The notes beneath the pieces are model-generated. The model was not told the origin of the DNA and ran no database searches. It saw only the letters and a program-made list of their open reading frames with translations. A DNA stretch of 64,000 nucleotides from Ypsolopha sequella (taxonomy: Eukaryota > Arthropoda > Insecta > Lepidoptera > Ypsolophidae), in NCBI GenBank assembly GCA_934047225.1, contig OW203997.1, positions 3,582,417-3,646,416 on the forward strand, in the 5' to 3' direction. Made by a program: the position numbers and the translations under genes. Shown here one piece after another: positions 12,601 to 22,500 of this stretch. Each line of letters opens with the position of its first letter. The stretch's first letter is position 1.

Positions 12601-15356
12601 TGTAAATAAATAATAACAATTTATACGTATTTTATATTATTCGTGAGGTAAAAAACTGATATGTTAAGGTTTTAAGCTTAAAAATCTAGCGTTTCCAAGC
12701 TTCTTAGCTTATAGATTTTAAAGATGGCAACCCTAGTTATAGATATTACAAATTCCATATTAAACATATGGTATTTACCCATTATAAATTATATTATACG
12801 CATATTATTATTCATTATATAAAACTATTACATATATATAGATTATTTAGTTATATTGTTTTTTATTTTACATCAAAACCGACCTGTAATAAGTGTATCT
12901 AATGTATTTACATTACTTACATAAATAAATATATTTAATTTCTTTACATTTCTGTGTTTTTGTATTTGTATTTCAATATAGTAATTATATAGTTAGGGAG
13001 GCGAATAGGGGAATTTTCGGTAATACTCGAACGTGGCAGTTTAAGATATGAGAGATACCTTAGACCTAATAGAACAACCTTGTAAAGTATTTAGCTCTAT
13101 ATGTAGTGACGCGCGCCTAGGATAGACGATCAGATTAGTAAAAAAAAATAGATAGTCTGAAATACTCGAGCGTGTCAGATTAAGATATTGGGGGTTGATT
13201 TTAGTGTTTTAAGACTAAATTTAACTAATCTGACTACTAAAAATACAAAATCTGCCGGTTTCCGCATGACCGGAAGTGTGGAGGAGCCATTTCGTCTTCC
13301 GAAAAACGCGTTGCGGCATATAAGTCGCGAACGATACATTTTACAAAAAAAAAGTTTAAATAAACAAAAAAGGTAATTTTATTTTACACAAAAAAGGTCT
13401 CTTTACATTTTTGTCCAAAGTTAAAACTTTTTGACTTGAAGCATCATAAAAACTCAAACTCCCGGTTTTTTGAGTATATCTCGAAAACTGACGGTGTTAA
13501 AAAAAATTGATATGAAATAACGATGATTATACAATAAATAATACAATTCGTACTACATTTCATCTACATTTACGTTGGTTGTATCTATCGCTTTATTGTT
13601 ATTCTTAAATTCCCCGTTTTATCAAGGAGAAAGAAAGGAAAAAAAGAAACCAAAAACGTTTTTCGGTCAGATTAAGAGAACCCACCAACATTTTTGTCAG
13701 ATTAAGAAAATATGCTTTCAGGATACCGAGATAAACCTCCCCTATGAAAATCTGACACGCTCGAGTATTTCAAAAAAACTTTTTTTTTTTGCATTTTCAA
13801 AAATTCATCGTAACTTATCGTCACGCCAAAATCGTCAGTTTTTTTAAAGAGAGCTTCCTTGGGGCCTACTTAACACCCCTTCCGAAAATTTTGACTACTT
13901 TATATGCCTACCCCCACCACGCAAACCGGCAGATTAGTATACCATTGTTATCAGAGGCACTTGGGGCATACGTAGTATGAATATCTGATGCGCTCGAGAA
14001 TGCCCAAGTAACTGTTTTTTTTAACATTTTTGAAAAACCGTACACGCCAAACCCACCGCTAAAATGGTTTTTACCATACGAGCTTTTCTTTTCGAAATTA
14101 TTTTATCTTTCGATTTTGATAGGTCTCGATGGCGCCATTGAATTACGCCATTTAGCTACCTCGCCTCCCTAACGAATACCATTAAACTATATATAATAAT
14201 CATTTTCTAAAGTCTAACAAAAATGAGTATGTCTGTCAAACATATGTTATTGATCTGTAGTCTACATTATATATTGTAGCCTATTCTGAAGGCTTTAATT
14301 TTAGTTTTAGTGCTGTCAAAACTAAAATTATTCCAAAGTAATTTAGCTTCTCTTCCTAGCATTTAAGGACTATTTTACAATAAACAAAATTTAGTTTTGA
14401 CAGCATTAAAACTAAAATTAAAGCCTTCAGAAGTGCGTTCATTAAATAACCCTGGGCTGGGTAGGAACACTGGGGTTGTAACGCTGAGTTTTTGAACGGG
14501 TTTCGTCATGTGATGACACTCCAAACATCAGTTGTCATTTTTGCATTATATTTAGTATAATAACGATGAGGGCACCCCCTCTACACGAAATTTAACATAA
14601 ATGTATCAACTATAACATTGAGAAGACCCCCTCGGTACGAAAATTAAGGTCATTTCATTTACGAAAATTAACGTGAATGTCAGGTGACGTTTGGAGCCTA
14701 TACGAACCTTGCGAACCCTGCTCAGAGTTGATGTTGAAAAATTCGACACCAGTGTAGCGACACTGACATTTTTGAACGGTCGGTGTTGAGACGCGAGTTC
14801 ATTTTTGAACGGGTTAGTGTTGCGACCCGGGTAGGAAACCCAACTCGGTGTGAGTTTATGAACGACTATCTGAATCGGCTTTATTATGTCTCTGTGTTTA
14901 AGTAAGAAAATAAAATGTCAGTAATTGAGGGTTAAAGAGCAAGACAGTGTGTTTTAGTAAGTATACTCACTCGCCCAAGAATAATTTATCAAACACGTCA
15001 TCTTTATTGGTTGCAGCTGGTTCTTGCAGGCGTGGTGTCGACGAATTCAGGAGCTGGTCAAATAAATCTCCTCGGTTTACATGAAGCGACTTATCAGGAG
15101 TCAAGTACATAGATAGTGTAGATTCACAAAATACTGGCTCCACTTCTTTTACAATCCTTTTAACGTACTTTCTTTTACGAACTCGGTTAGCAGCTATATA
15201 GTACTGGTTTGTGGAACCCATACCAGATAACTCACGTTTAGTTTGTTTAATATTTTTGATGTAAAACGCATCAAATGCCGAACTTTTTTCGTCGGCGGAA
15301 AGAAGTACGTCTCTGGGATCCAATCCTCCTTTTTTTGATCGATAAGTACGCAGCAT
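618..15356 (-). CDS. Haspin: Haspin kinase, 5' part (8 exons, truncated at left edge)
   Basis: Haspin is the nuclear kinase that phosphorylates histone H3 Thr3 in mitosis and so recruits the chromosomal passenger complex. Exons on the minus strand: 15356-14971, 11677-11601, 11529-9517, 8991-8909, 8798-8741, 8035-7849, 7044-6871 and 735-618. Every junction is GT/AG and in phase, giving 1032 codons up to the window edge. The ATG at 15356 is preceded by an in-frame TGA. Residues 1-930 are a low-complexity, Ser/Asn/Glu-rich tail as in other haspins. The kinase N-lobe follows: glycine loop KIGEGVYGEVF (about 942-952), the Lys of VMKVVP (about 964), and helix C region EIISEIVIAMELSAL. The catalytic loop, the haspin-type DYT segment and the stop lie beyond position 1. 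Family assignment is firm from the match to animal haspins recalled from memory. The exon 4-5 borders (8909-8991, 8741-8798) are the least certain. Confidence 0.92.
840..1060 (-). repeat. tRNA-headed dispersed repeat with GC-rich tail
   Basis: On the minus strand, a segment with a Pol III B-box-like string (GGTTCAATTCC) near 990 precedes a CpG-rich segment at 900-955 (GTAGCGTCGCGGGCGAA). The CpG-rich part recurs at 52120-52160, next to a similar run of CTCTCTC. This looks like a SINE-like element; the exact ends are unclear. Confidence 0.5.
1095..1300 (-). repeat. Dispersed repeat with GGACAGACGGACA-like core
   Basis: On the minus strand the segment reads CCATGCCAAATTACAGCTTT, then a GACAGAC run, then a terminal GGGTTCC motif. 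The same arrangement appears in plus orientation at 59340-59458. The family is very common in moths, from memory. It lies in the large intron between haspin exons 7 and 8. Confidence 0.55.
1653..1806. repeat. Short palindromic element
   Basis: The outer 25 bases of each end are reverse complements with a few mismatches; both arms contain ACAGATCGCGCCAAAC. This is a MITE-like palindrome in a haspin intron. No target duplication is clear. Confidence 0.55.
2285..2700. mobile_element. 416-bp TTAA-flanked MITE, copy 1
   Basis: TTAA lies on both sides (2281-2284 and 2701-2704). The ends are imperfect inverted repeats (GAGGCTATGCGAA and TTCGCATATCGCC). A second copy of exactly the same length, also flanked by TTAA, lies at 24814-25229; both contain GTGCGAGA followed by GGCGGATTC or GACGGATTC. 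TTAA duplication points to piggyBac-type or Kolobok-type mobilisation. Confidence 0.8.
3195..3335 (-). repeat. Dispersed repeat shared with 57.77-57.92 kb
   Basis: The segment is the reverse complement of 57765-57925 with scattered differences; both carry GATATGAACGTTATTT or its complement. The family is unknown. Confidence 0.55.
4121..4462. mobile_element. pogo/Tigger-like MITE
   Basis: The terminal inverted repeats read CAGTACCCTCTCGCTAATCC at the left and its imperfect complement at the right (GCGAGAGAGTACTG). TA lies on both sides (4119-4120, 4463-4464). Termini of this kind and a TA target are typical of pogo/Tigger elements of the Tc1/mariner superfamily. The 342 bp hold no transposase. 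Confidence 0.8.
4759..5296. mobile_element. TTAA-flanked foldback element with family A palindrome inside
   Basis: TTAA flanks both ends (4755-4758, 5297-5300). The arms are long imperfect inverted repeats starting GGCGC and continuing TATGCTGC, with TATAGCAATGAACTATTT in each arm. Between the arms, at 4989-5149, lies a family A palindrome, the same one found alone at 32040 and 40737. Confidence 0.8.
4989..5149. mobile_element. Family A palindromic MITE, copy 1
   Basis: A near-perfect palindrome of about 160 bp with ends AGCCGATTCTGAAGGCTTTA and the reverse. Other copies: 14278-14432 (interrupted), 27730-27890, 32040-32200 and 40737-40880. Confidence 0.85.
5520..5960 (+). mobile_element. Non-LTR retrotransposon fragment (3' end of reverse-transcriptase ORF)
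   Basis: An open frame in this stretch contains LKWRWAGHLAQYKDKRW and then GKEKLTDPIK, the pattern found after the reverse-transcriptase domain in RTE-type and related LINE proteins (WAGH, then a basic GRP-like segment). Everything upstream is lost. It lies in a haspin intron on the opposite strand. A similar C-terminal segment is at 25231-25390. Confidence 0.65.
5961..6870. other. Haspin intron, no clear feature
   Basis: AT-rich intronic sequence before haspin exon 7. Open frames on both strands here (for example 6313-6591) have no family resemblance and no coding bias that I can see. A degenerate end of a family A element may lie near 6775. Confidence 0.4.
7045..7848. other. Haspin intron, no clear feature
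   Basis: This is the intron between haspin exons 6 and 7. It is AT-rich and I see no repeat or RNA gene in it. Confidence 0.45.
9517..11529 (-). CDS. Haspin: Haspin large exon 3 (disordered N-terminal region)
   Basis: This 2013-bp exon encodes about residues 155-825 of haspin. It runs upstream past the first in-frame ATG (11236) to an acceptor at 11530, because the reading frame there still looks coding: it contains KEN (about residues 158-160), TPRSSVQ and several SP/TP sites. The region is rich in Ser, Asn, Glu and Lys, with no recognisable fold. Near its end lies WQRSLSIYRRMT, which resembles the basic Ser-rich stretch that precedes the kinase domain in vertebrate haspins. The donor is AAAG/gtgagt at 9517. 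Phosphorylation or degradation roles for the short motifs are inference. Confidence 0.88.
11678..12992. other. Haspin intron 1, right part
   Basis: AT-rich intron between exon 2 and the foldback element at 12993. It holds no exon that I can support. A stretch at 12880-12930 resembles 3725-3775 (CATTTACATAAACAAATATA-like) and may be a dispersed repeat. Confidence 0.4.
12993..14172. mobile_element. 1.18-kb DNA transposon remnant with subterminal repeats
   Basis: The ends are perfect 12-bp inverted repeats (TTAGGGAGGCGA). A short motif, GTCAGATTAAGA, recurs at about 13173, 13664 and 13694, and the related ACTCGAGCGTGTCAGATT appears direct at 13162 and inverted near 13750. Such arrays near the ends look like transposase-binding sites. 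There is no coding sequence. It lies in haspin intron 1. Confidence 0.65.
14278..14880. mobile_element. Family A MITE copy 2, split by another repeat
   Basis: The left part is 14278-14432. The missing terminal bases (GAATCGGCT) are found at 14872-14880. Between them lies a 439-bp element, with GAA on both sides as a possible 3-bp duplication. Removing the insert gives back the normal end of family A. Confidence 0.75.
14433..14871. mobile_element. 439-bp repeat (family G), copy 1, inserted in family A
   Basis: The repeat runs from GTGCGTTCATTAAATAACCC to GAACGACTATCT. A second copy is at 29421-30001 and is 438 bp once its own inserted MITE is removed. Inside, the phrase TTTGAACGG recurs three times. 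No ends with inverted repeats and no ORF; the transposon class is unknown. Confidence 0.7.
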
Positions 15357-15651
15357 GTTGTATTCAAAGTGTTTTCACTTTTATTTTCAGTAATTTGAAA
15401 GAATTTATCAAAATGAAAACATAAAACAAAAACAACAGAAAAATCGAACGTCAACGGATTTCGGATTTCTGTCATAACATAAATATGGTTGCGTTCCTAA
15501 ACGCCCCGGTAAATGTTAAATTTGACTGTCAAAGTGAATTTTACATAAGGTTGGAAAATCGGCGATGGAGTAATTTTTTTTTTAATGAAAAATTATTGCA
15601 TTTTTAAATCAACAATAGTGATAGAATATTGTGAATTAAATTCGTCAGAAG
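15357..15651. promoter_or_regulatory. Upstream region of haspin
   Basis: About 290 bp lie between the haspin ATG and a 1.4-kb transposon remnant. Any promoter and 5' UTR probably fall here or inside the element. No TATA box in a convincing position. Confidence 0.3.
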
Positions 15652-17063
15652 TAGAGTTTTTAATTTGGGGAACTGCTTTGACAGATATAGTGCTGCCATT
15701 ATTCGAAAAATAAAAATAGGGAAAGATATACAGCTTGACAAAATAGAGTGTGGAATAAATGAGGGCGCGTCTACCTTACATATGACCACCCCATAGTGAG
15801 AATTAATGATTTTGATACTTTATTTTATCAGACAAGGCAGACACTTTCAAAGTCATGTATGCAGCATGTATGTATGTTCGTTAACAACGTCGGCGTTTCT
15901 TGATCTTGTTTCACTCAAGATTTTGAATCAAACAATAGCAATATTGACTTTGGGGAATTCATAATATTTTTTTAAGTTTTCATGAGCACTTACATGAAAC
16001 AATTTTGAACGGATTTCACACTCCGTTCACCACTCCATTTTGAAACATTGGCTTTTTGTAAAAATCAAATAAAACGAGTGTTAAATCCGTTCAAAATTGA
16101 TTCACTGAAAATCAGTGACAACCAAACTAGGTAATTCATAATTTAATATATTAACAAATCAATAAAATTACATAACACTAAAAGCTAACTTTTTGCGGAT
16201 CAATATTTCTTAGTCGCATCGAACGAATGACACACAAGCAGACTATCATGACAGTAGTTGACAGTTAGGTAGGTGTTGCCGTCAATCAAAATAATTGGTT
16301 GCATCTGTCACCGCATCCGACTCTTTTTTGCCAAGCTGTAAAATGAATAAAATTACATAAAATGAACCGATGATTGTAAAAAAAAGCTACCATTTGATTA
16401 CTCTGGGTCAGATAAGTTTGTTAAAATATAATGTGTATTTTGCAATAACATTAATGTCAAAGAATTCAAGAAATACGGTTAAGATTTCTTCATACATTTC
16501 TAATTTTTCGCTTCACATCAGACACATTTAGAAAAAACTGCTAGTTAGAAACAAGAATCGACAAAGTGGTACATACCTTTTCCCGTTCACAGTCACATAT
16601 TTTCGCAAGCAGCTTCTACTACCTACAATTTGATTTTGCAGATATACCTTTATAATCTCCATCAATTTTGCGTTCGAAATCGCATTCGTATTTGTAAACA
16701 AAATGGTTTTTTTTATTTTAATTTACCTGTTTTTTTAAGCTGACAAAAACCTGTCTTTTATGTTGACAATTACTGAGATTTCGTTACGGTTTTAAAAGAT
16801 TCATAATTTATTTTTATAAAATTGTAAGTTTTTAGTTTCGATGATAACTGTGAAGCAAACTTAAAAAAGCCATGTAGAAATAATTTTCGAAAAGATAGTG
16901 CATAAGTGTAAAGTTATATTTTGCGTCACTTGACCGTATGAGTTTTCGATTATAAGAAACGCCGCCGTCAATTTTATGATATCGATATGATCAGCACTGG
17001 CTGAAAAGTGGCAACATTTTGCTTTTCGAGTTGTCAAAGCAGTTCCTCGAATTAAAAACTCTA
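15652..17063. mobile_element. 1.4-kb DNA transposon remnant upstream of haspin
   Basis: The ends are inverted repeats of about 30 bp with few mismatches (TAGAGTTTTTAATT, then GGAACTGCTTTGACA on the left). The inside has inverted short motifs such as TCCGTTCAAAATTGATT, and no transposase reading frame. Confidence 0.65.
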
Positions 17064-18078
17064 CTATAGTGTAGTGTGTTGTTCAATGGAACAAAAGTGC
17101 AGGCTGTGCTTTTTCGTGTTCTTTAACCCAACATTCTGTTTGTGTTATGGGTCTATCACTTTAGCACGAACTGACAGGACAGCGACTCCGACAGGACAGA
17201 CTCTTCAGATGATCCGCTATATAACATACAGTGACTATAAACAGATAATAAAACCTCAGAAATGGCCTGAAGGCCTTTTATCAAGATAGATAGTACAACA
17301 GACGATGGTTGTAGAATATATATTTTACCTATCATTTTAATCGTGTATATATATATATATATATATATTGCTACATAAATTAAATAAACCTTTAATTTAG
17401 TGCATGTAAAGTTATTATTTTATTACATTTTAATGTATTATATATACTTGCTTTACAAAATAAATTGAATTCGAAATTTGCAGTATGGCTTAGTTTCTTA
17501 ACTTTTCCAGAGGGGATAAATGAAAAAAAAAAAATTTTAGATCGGGTGGTTGTGAAACAGGTGACAGTCAATTTTTACGTTTACCCCCCGGCGCCGCGTT
17601 TAGGGACGCTACCTTATTGCGTGTCAAGTACAAGTTGTGGGTGTGGTTACTGGTTATCAAAACAATCAGATTCACCACGCTCAGCTATCGTTGGTAAGAC
17701 GGCTACGTAAACAAACCCATACGGACTTCGTGACCGACATGCTATAAGTTGTAGAGCGTTCTACTCTCTCTGCGCTCTAAATGAATGACCCATAGATGTC
17801 ACAATATGATTAATTATGATTGTTTATCAGCGGACCATTCCAAGATATTATTTGTTTTCGTAGCCGACTTTGCAATGATGGCATGGCGTGGTGAACTTGT
17901 TGGTTTTAAATTTTCATGACCAGTCTGATAATTTGTTTTTATTTCTCATCAAGTGGAAGGCAAAGAGAAATTAGCGCATACAGCTGGCGCCCGCTAGTAG
18001 ACAGGCGCGCGGTCAAAATGGAATACTTACCTGATCTGATTTCGGTGACCTGACTGCTTAGACGAGGCTTAGACCATA
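17064..18078. other. Intergenic, with AT microsatellite and PWWP2-like motif
   Basis: An (AT)n run lies at 17347-17368. The segment 17671-17720 matches 34681-34730 upstream of the PWWP2 gene, including GCTATCGTTGG and TACGTAAACAAACC. I see no gene. Confidence 0.5.
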
Positions 18079-18080
18079 TA

Positions 18081-19949
18081 CAGGGTGGAAAAAATTTAAG
18101 GGCCCTGGAGGGGAACTACCTTAAATCCTTTAGTTAGCTCATTTTACTGAAAGGAAACATTCCTTTATTTTTTAAAAGAAACAAAACTGCATTCAAAGAT
18201 ATTCTGAAATTCGCTTGTCTCACCCAGGAATCGAACCAACTAAAAATTAAAAAAATAAACCCTCGCTATTTTATCATACGAATCGGTAGGATTATTGTTC
18301 AGGATAAAATTTGTCTATAAACATTTGGTCTTACACTCATCTGTTGTACGAGATACCCATGAAATTAAATATTTATTACAAGTTCTTTGTTAACAATACC
18401 TAGTAATGTTCACTTGTAACAAGTAAATGACAAGTTATAATTTTCTTATCTCTCTTACATCCAAAGACATTGTATGAAGTACAAGCTTGCTAATGTTATT
18501 TATCTTAAGTACCTTGTTGAAGACTTCAATAAGAAAATCGTTAAATGGTAATAATAAATCTATGCAGAGCACAATTACTTCTTGCACAAGGCATACTGAC
18601 GAAAATTTAAAAAAGGAACGTATTTTTTTTGCAACGCGGAGCAACGAATTTGTAGTTCGAACGATAAATTTCAACATTTTTAAAATCGATAAAAGTATTC
18701 GTTCGAATTTCAAATTTTGTTTTGTTTTGCTTTCATTCCGTGCTGTCATTGTGTAATAATGGCGTATCATTATTACTTTACAAGTGAACAGTACTAGGTA
18801 TTGTTAATAAAGAACTTGTAATAAATTAGTATATTTCATTACGAGTGCGGAAAGCCTGTCATTGCAAAGAGTTCCGACAAATGTCTACCCGAGCCGAGGC
18901 GCAGCCGAAGGTGAGGGTTGACAGTCGGAACAAGTTGCAATGACGGTTCCGCACGTGTACTGAACAACTATTTTTAATACAGTTGCGAAAAAATGAAGCA
19001 ATTTAATAAAATAATAAAAACACAATAAACTCAACTAACTAATACTCCACGCAATAAATTCGTCGTATGTAGATATGTAGCGACTTTTTGACTTCTCCGA
19101 AGCATTTTGTGCAATTATACTGAGTTCCGGTGGTGTCAATTCAAATAAAATATCGTCGAAATTACTCATTTTGTGCAACAAACAACTAAACCCGCAAAGA
19201 AAATTTTTGGAAAATGGCGCCAACCGTAAAAGAATATGAGCAGAGATTTTTTTTTTGTTTTCTTCACCCATTCTGGCTAGGCAAAGAGAACTATGCCCAT
19301 ACAGCCAAGTCTTCAGTAGAATTTTTTTATTGATATGAAATGAAAATGAAATTTAATGAGATGAAATGAAATGAAACCTAACCTAACTCATTGAATCAAA
19401 TCATTAAATCTGATATTGAAACAAAATAGTAGCTTCTTTTTAGAAATATTTGCATGAATCATAAAAACTTCTTTGATTTTTTTTTGTAAAAACTTCGTGG
19501 TTGGTTTTTTTTCTTTTTAATAGACAATATTTTGACAGTTGGGAAAGAGAATGCACGAGTTCGGAAAAGGTAAAGAAAAAGCTCGAGTATGTAATAGCCC
19601 ACATCCCGAACGCTATACGTCCCTGCAATACGCCACTTTTTGAGCAACTGTATTAAAAATTCAATTTCATGTGTATCTCGTACAACAGATGAGTGTAAGA
19701 CTAAATGTTTATTAGACAAATTTTATCCTGAACAATAATCTTACCGATTCGTAAAATAAAATGGCGAGGGTTTGTTTTTTGAATTTTTTGTTGGTTCGAT
19801 TCCCGGGTGAGACAAGAAAATTTTAGGAGATCTTTGAATGCAGTTTTGTTTCTTTTAAAAAATAAAGGAATGTTTCCTTTCAGTTAAATGAGCTAACTAA
19901 AGGATTTAAGGTAGTTCTCCTCCAGGGCCCTTACATTTTTTCCACCCTG
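18081..19949. mobile_element. Long-arm foldback transposon F, copy 1 (1.87 kb)
   Basis: The ends are CAGGGTGGAAAAA and its complement, flanked by TA. The arms are long inverted repeats of several hundred bp, shared with the shorter copy at 52901-53776. The arms include a tRNA B-box-like string (GGTTCGATTCCCGGGTGA at 19795-19812, complement near 18230). About 820 bp at 18826-19647 are absent from the short copy and look like a later insertion. Confidence 0.75.
19035..19271 (-). pseudogene. Fragment of tyrosine-recombinase-like (Crypton-type) ORF
   Basis: A 78-codon frame contains MSNFDDILFELTPPELSII and then a KSKSRYISTYDEFIAW segment. The second part resembles the N-terminal helices of Crypton-type tyrosine recombinase proteins in insects, which I recall as a KSK-RY--AY--F--W pattern. 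The rest of such a protein is missing. It lies in the 820-bp insertion within element F. Recognition is from memory and modest. Confidence 0.35.
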
Positions 19950-19983
19950 TATATTCGCCCCAAGCCCACCTATACTTACAATT

Positions 19984-20125
19984 GGTCCTCTAAAAAGGCC
20001 GTTTTGCATGAATCACATTATGATTCTGTTCTAATGCCGTCTCTTTTGCACGCGTGAAAAAACTCTGACTCTTTCCTACTTTCAAATCATTTTATGATTC
20101 ACCCACGTCGGCCTTTTTAGATCCC
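19984..20125. mobile_element. 140-bp palindromic MITE (family C), copy 1
   Basis: The ends are GGTCCTCTAAAAAGGCC and GGCCTTTTTAGATCC. Another copy at 44501-44641 shares most of the inside (for example CCGTCTCTTTTGCACGC). Confidence 0.75.
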
Positions 20126-21323
20126 CTGGATTTACTGTATTTCGTGTGGCAGGATATTTCTGACGACACTCGGATTTTCCAGCCGCATCCGAGCTCATGC
20201 CAGGAAACAATAAGGGTCGCCGTCAACGGATAAGTCGAGGAGGACATCATCATATACTCTAAGCCTGTCTGTCTATAATGGCGATACATACCGTGCGTAT
20301 AAGAGAGGCATAAAATAAAAGTACAATCGACAACAAGGTCTCTTTTTTACTAAACTTTGAAAAATCGTAAAAAAAAATATTTTTAAGTTAAACCATGGTT
20401 TAGATTCTGATTATTATTAATATGGAGTAAAAAAACGGAATGTTTTTTTCGGAATTTTACTAAAGTTATACCTTTTGTATTTGCTATATAGCTGGGTATT
20501 TAGTGCGATTAACCGTTTGAAACTGGACTATGAGCTCATATTTGGCACAGTTGTTCCATAGGTGGTCCCGAGTGGATTTAGCCCGGGAGGCATTTTCGGG
20601 GTGGTGAGGAGCGGGGGGGAAAGTTTGATTCCGCCGCGCTCCCTTTGAGTCATATAGCTCTCTAAGTGTACGTACCTAGGGCAAGTTTGATATCATTTTC
20701 GGATAAATGAAATATGATGAACTCATTTCTGAAATAAAAAATATGTCTTTCTTTACAAAAAAAAATAAATATTTGGTAAAATCTGTTAATCGTGAACTAT
20801 TTTTTTTCACATCATGGTCGTTTTCATTTGAACCATAGAATATATCAATATATAAAAAATATACACTGAAAGCCACATTTATCTGTATTACAGACATATA
20901 TTTTTTATTGTAATGTTGTGGCAAAAAGTGAGTGAAAAAAAATGAAGTTTACCACGGGGCAGAGTGACGTATAGCGCGCGGTTATAACTTTTAACAAAGC
21001 GAATTTGTATTTGAATCGTCTTGATGACCATTATACTGGGTCCTATCCTGTGGGGAGTATATATACCTACTACCTAAGAAGCATACTATATATATGAATC
21101 TAAAAGTGAGTAGAGTTGACTATAGATTTGGTATCATATGGCATAAAAGAATTGCGTTTTTCATTCTAACGGTATCGTCGTAATTTCATTAAAATTACTT
21201 GTAGTGTTTTCCAGTATCTATGTGCACCCACAGCTCTTCAAGCTGAGGTAATTTTTGCACTTGTGCAACTGCTAGTACTACGATGTCAGTATCAACAGCG
21301 CGTAGCATGATTTTTGTCAGACC

Positions 21324-21913
21324 TCAAGCGACAGCATTAGACACATGCGCCATTATGCGAGTATCCGCCTCTTCATGATTACACGGAGCTAAGCTCTGAG
21401 TGTCACATGTTATATTCGTCAAAATATTGGCTCCATCCGTGATATAAAATTCTTTGCCATTGTCAAAGTCATATGAATGACATAAGGTGGAAATAAAATG
21501 AAACAATTCTTCCTTGTTGGAATTGATCCTCAGGGAATTCGCCCACCCTTTAGGTATTTTCGTCGTAGCAGTGACCCGTGTTCTTTGACCAGTGCCACGT
21601 TTTTTTCTGGTGCTATTTTTTAGCCTATCACTCTTATATGTGTGCCAAACAACATCTAATCTTAAGACCGTACCAAGTTCTTTACAAAGAAACGGTATAA
21701 ATACTGTTAAAGCATATTCAATGAAAGTTTTGCTTTGGCCAGGGCACAGCATGTGGACTTATGCAGATCCGTCAAGTATTTTTGCTGATAATGGTCGCAA
21801 ATGGTAGTAATTGCATTCAGTAAGTCTGACTTTCTTCCCAATCGTAACTTACTCATCGAATAAAGAGCTGGAGGGCTGGCTTGGTTTTCATGCTCTGTGC
21901 TCACAAGTGGCAA
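21324..21913 (-). pseudogene. Transposon-derived protein remnant with HEEADTR motif
   Basis: Two overlapping frames (21913-21707 and 21752-21324) appear to be one gene broken by a frameshift. The second holds CNHEEADTRIMAHV near its end, preceded by TRVTATTKIPKGWANSLRIN. The HEEADTR signature occurs in large uncharacterised transposon-linked proteins of many invertebrates, from memory. It sits between the long inverted repeats at 20479 and 23865, so it is probably this element's cargo or a transposase relative. Function unknown. Confidence 0.5.
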
Positions 21914-22345
21914 TATAAAGTTTGCTATATAGACTACAGTCGTTCTTAAGTCCTCCTATTTGAAGTTTCATTTTGCTGACATCCTTTTTTTAAGGGTTTA
22001 GAAGGGGATATTTATTGAGCTTGATTGGATCATGCAAACTTTTTTTTAAGAGTTTGTCTGTAATCACTCATTCTAAAATTTAATGTCTTGCTCTTCACCA
22101 CTTTTTTCTATCTTGAATATAACTTCGGCAACTTCAGATGGAGCGATCATTTTTGTGTCAATATTATACAAGTCGGGGACTGTTCAAGGAAAGGGTTTCC
22201 CATATTATTGAATGTTGTTACCATTGACTTTACATCCACCATAAATTTATTTTTATTTGCGGTCGTGTCAGAAAGATGGCTGGTGTCTTCATCTATAGCG
22301 CTGTTCTCCGTATACAAAATTGCCTTCTCAAAACTGTTAACAATT

Positions 22346-22500
22346 ATGTCGATTCGGCGTAGCACAACTTATTTGACAGGACTAACCTTATTTTAAGGGT
22401 CCTGTCTTTTTCTTTCTGTATCGAAAAGACAAAGACAGGACACTCAAAATAAGGTTAGTCCTGTCAAGTAAGTTAATTTGTGTTACGCCGAATCGACACC
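22346..22500. mobile_element. Family B palindromic MITE, copy a
   Basis: Near-perfect palindrome with ends ATGTCGATTCGGCGTA and TACGCCGAATCGACACC, and TTTGACAGGACTAACCTTA inside each arm. Other copies: 28543-29178, 40236-40408, 41035-41183 and 46652-47022. Confidence 0.85.
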
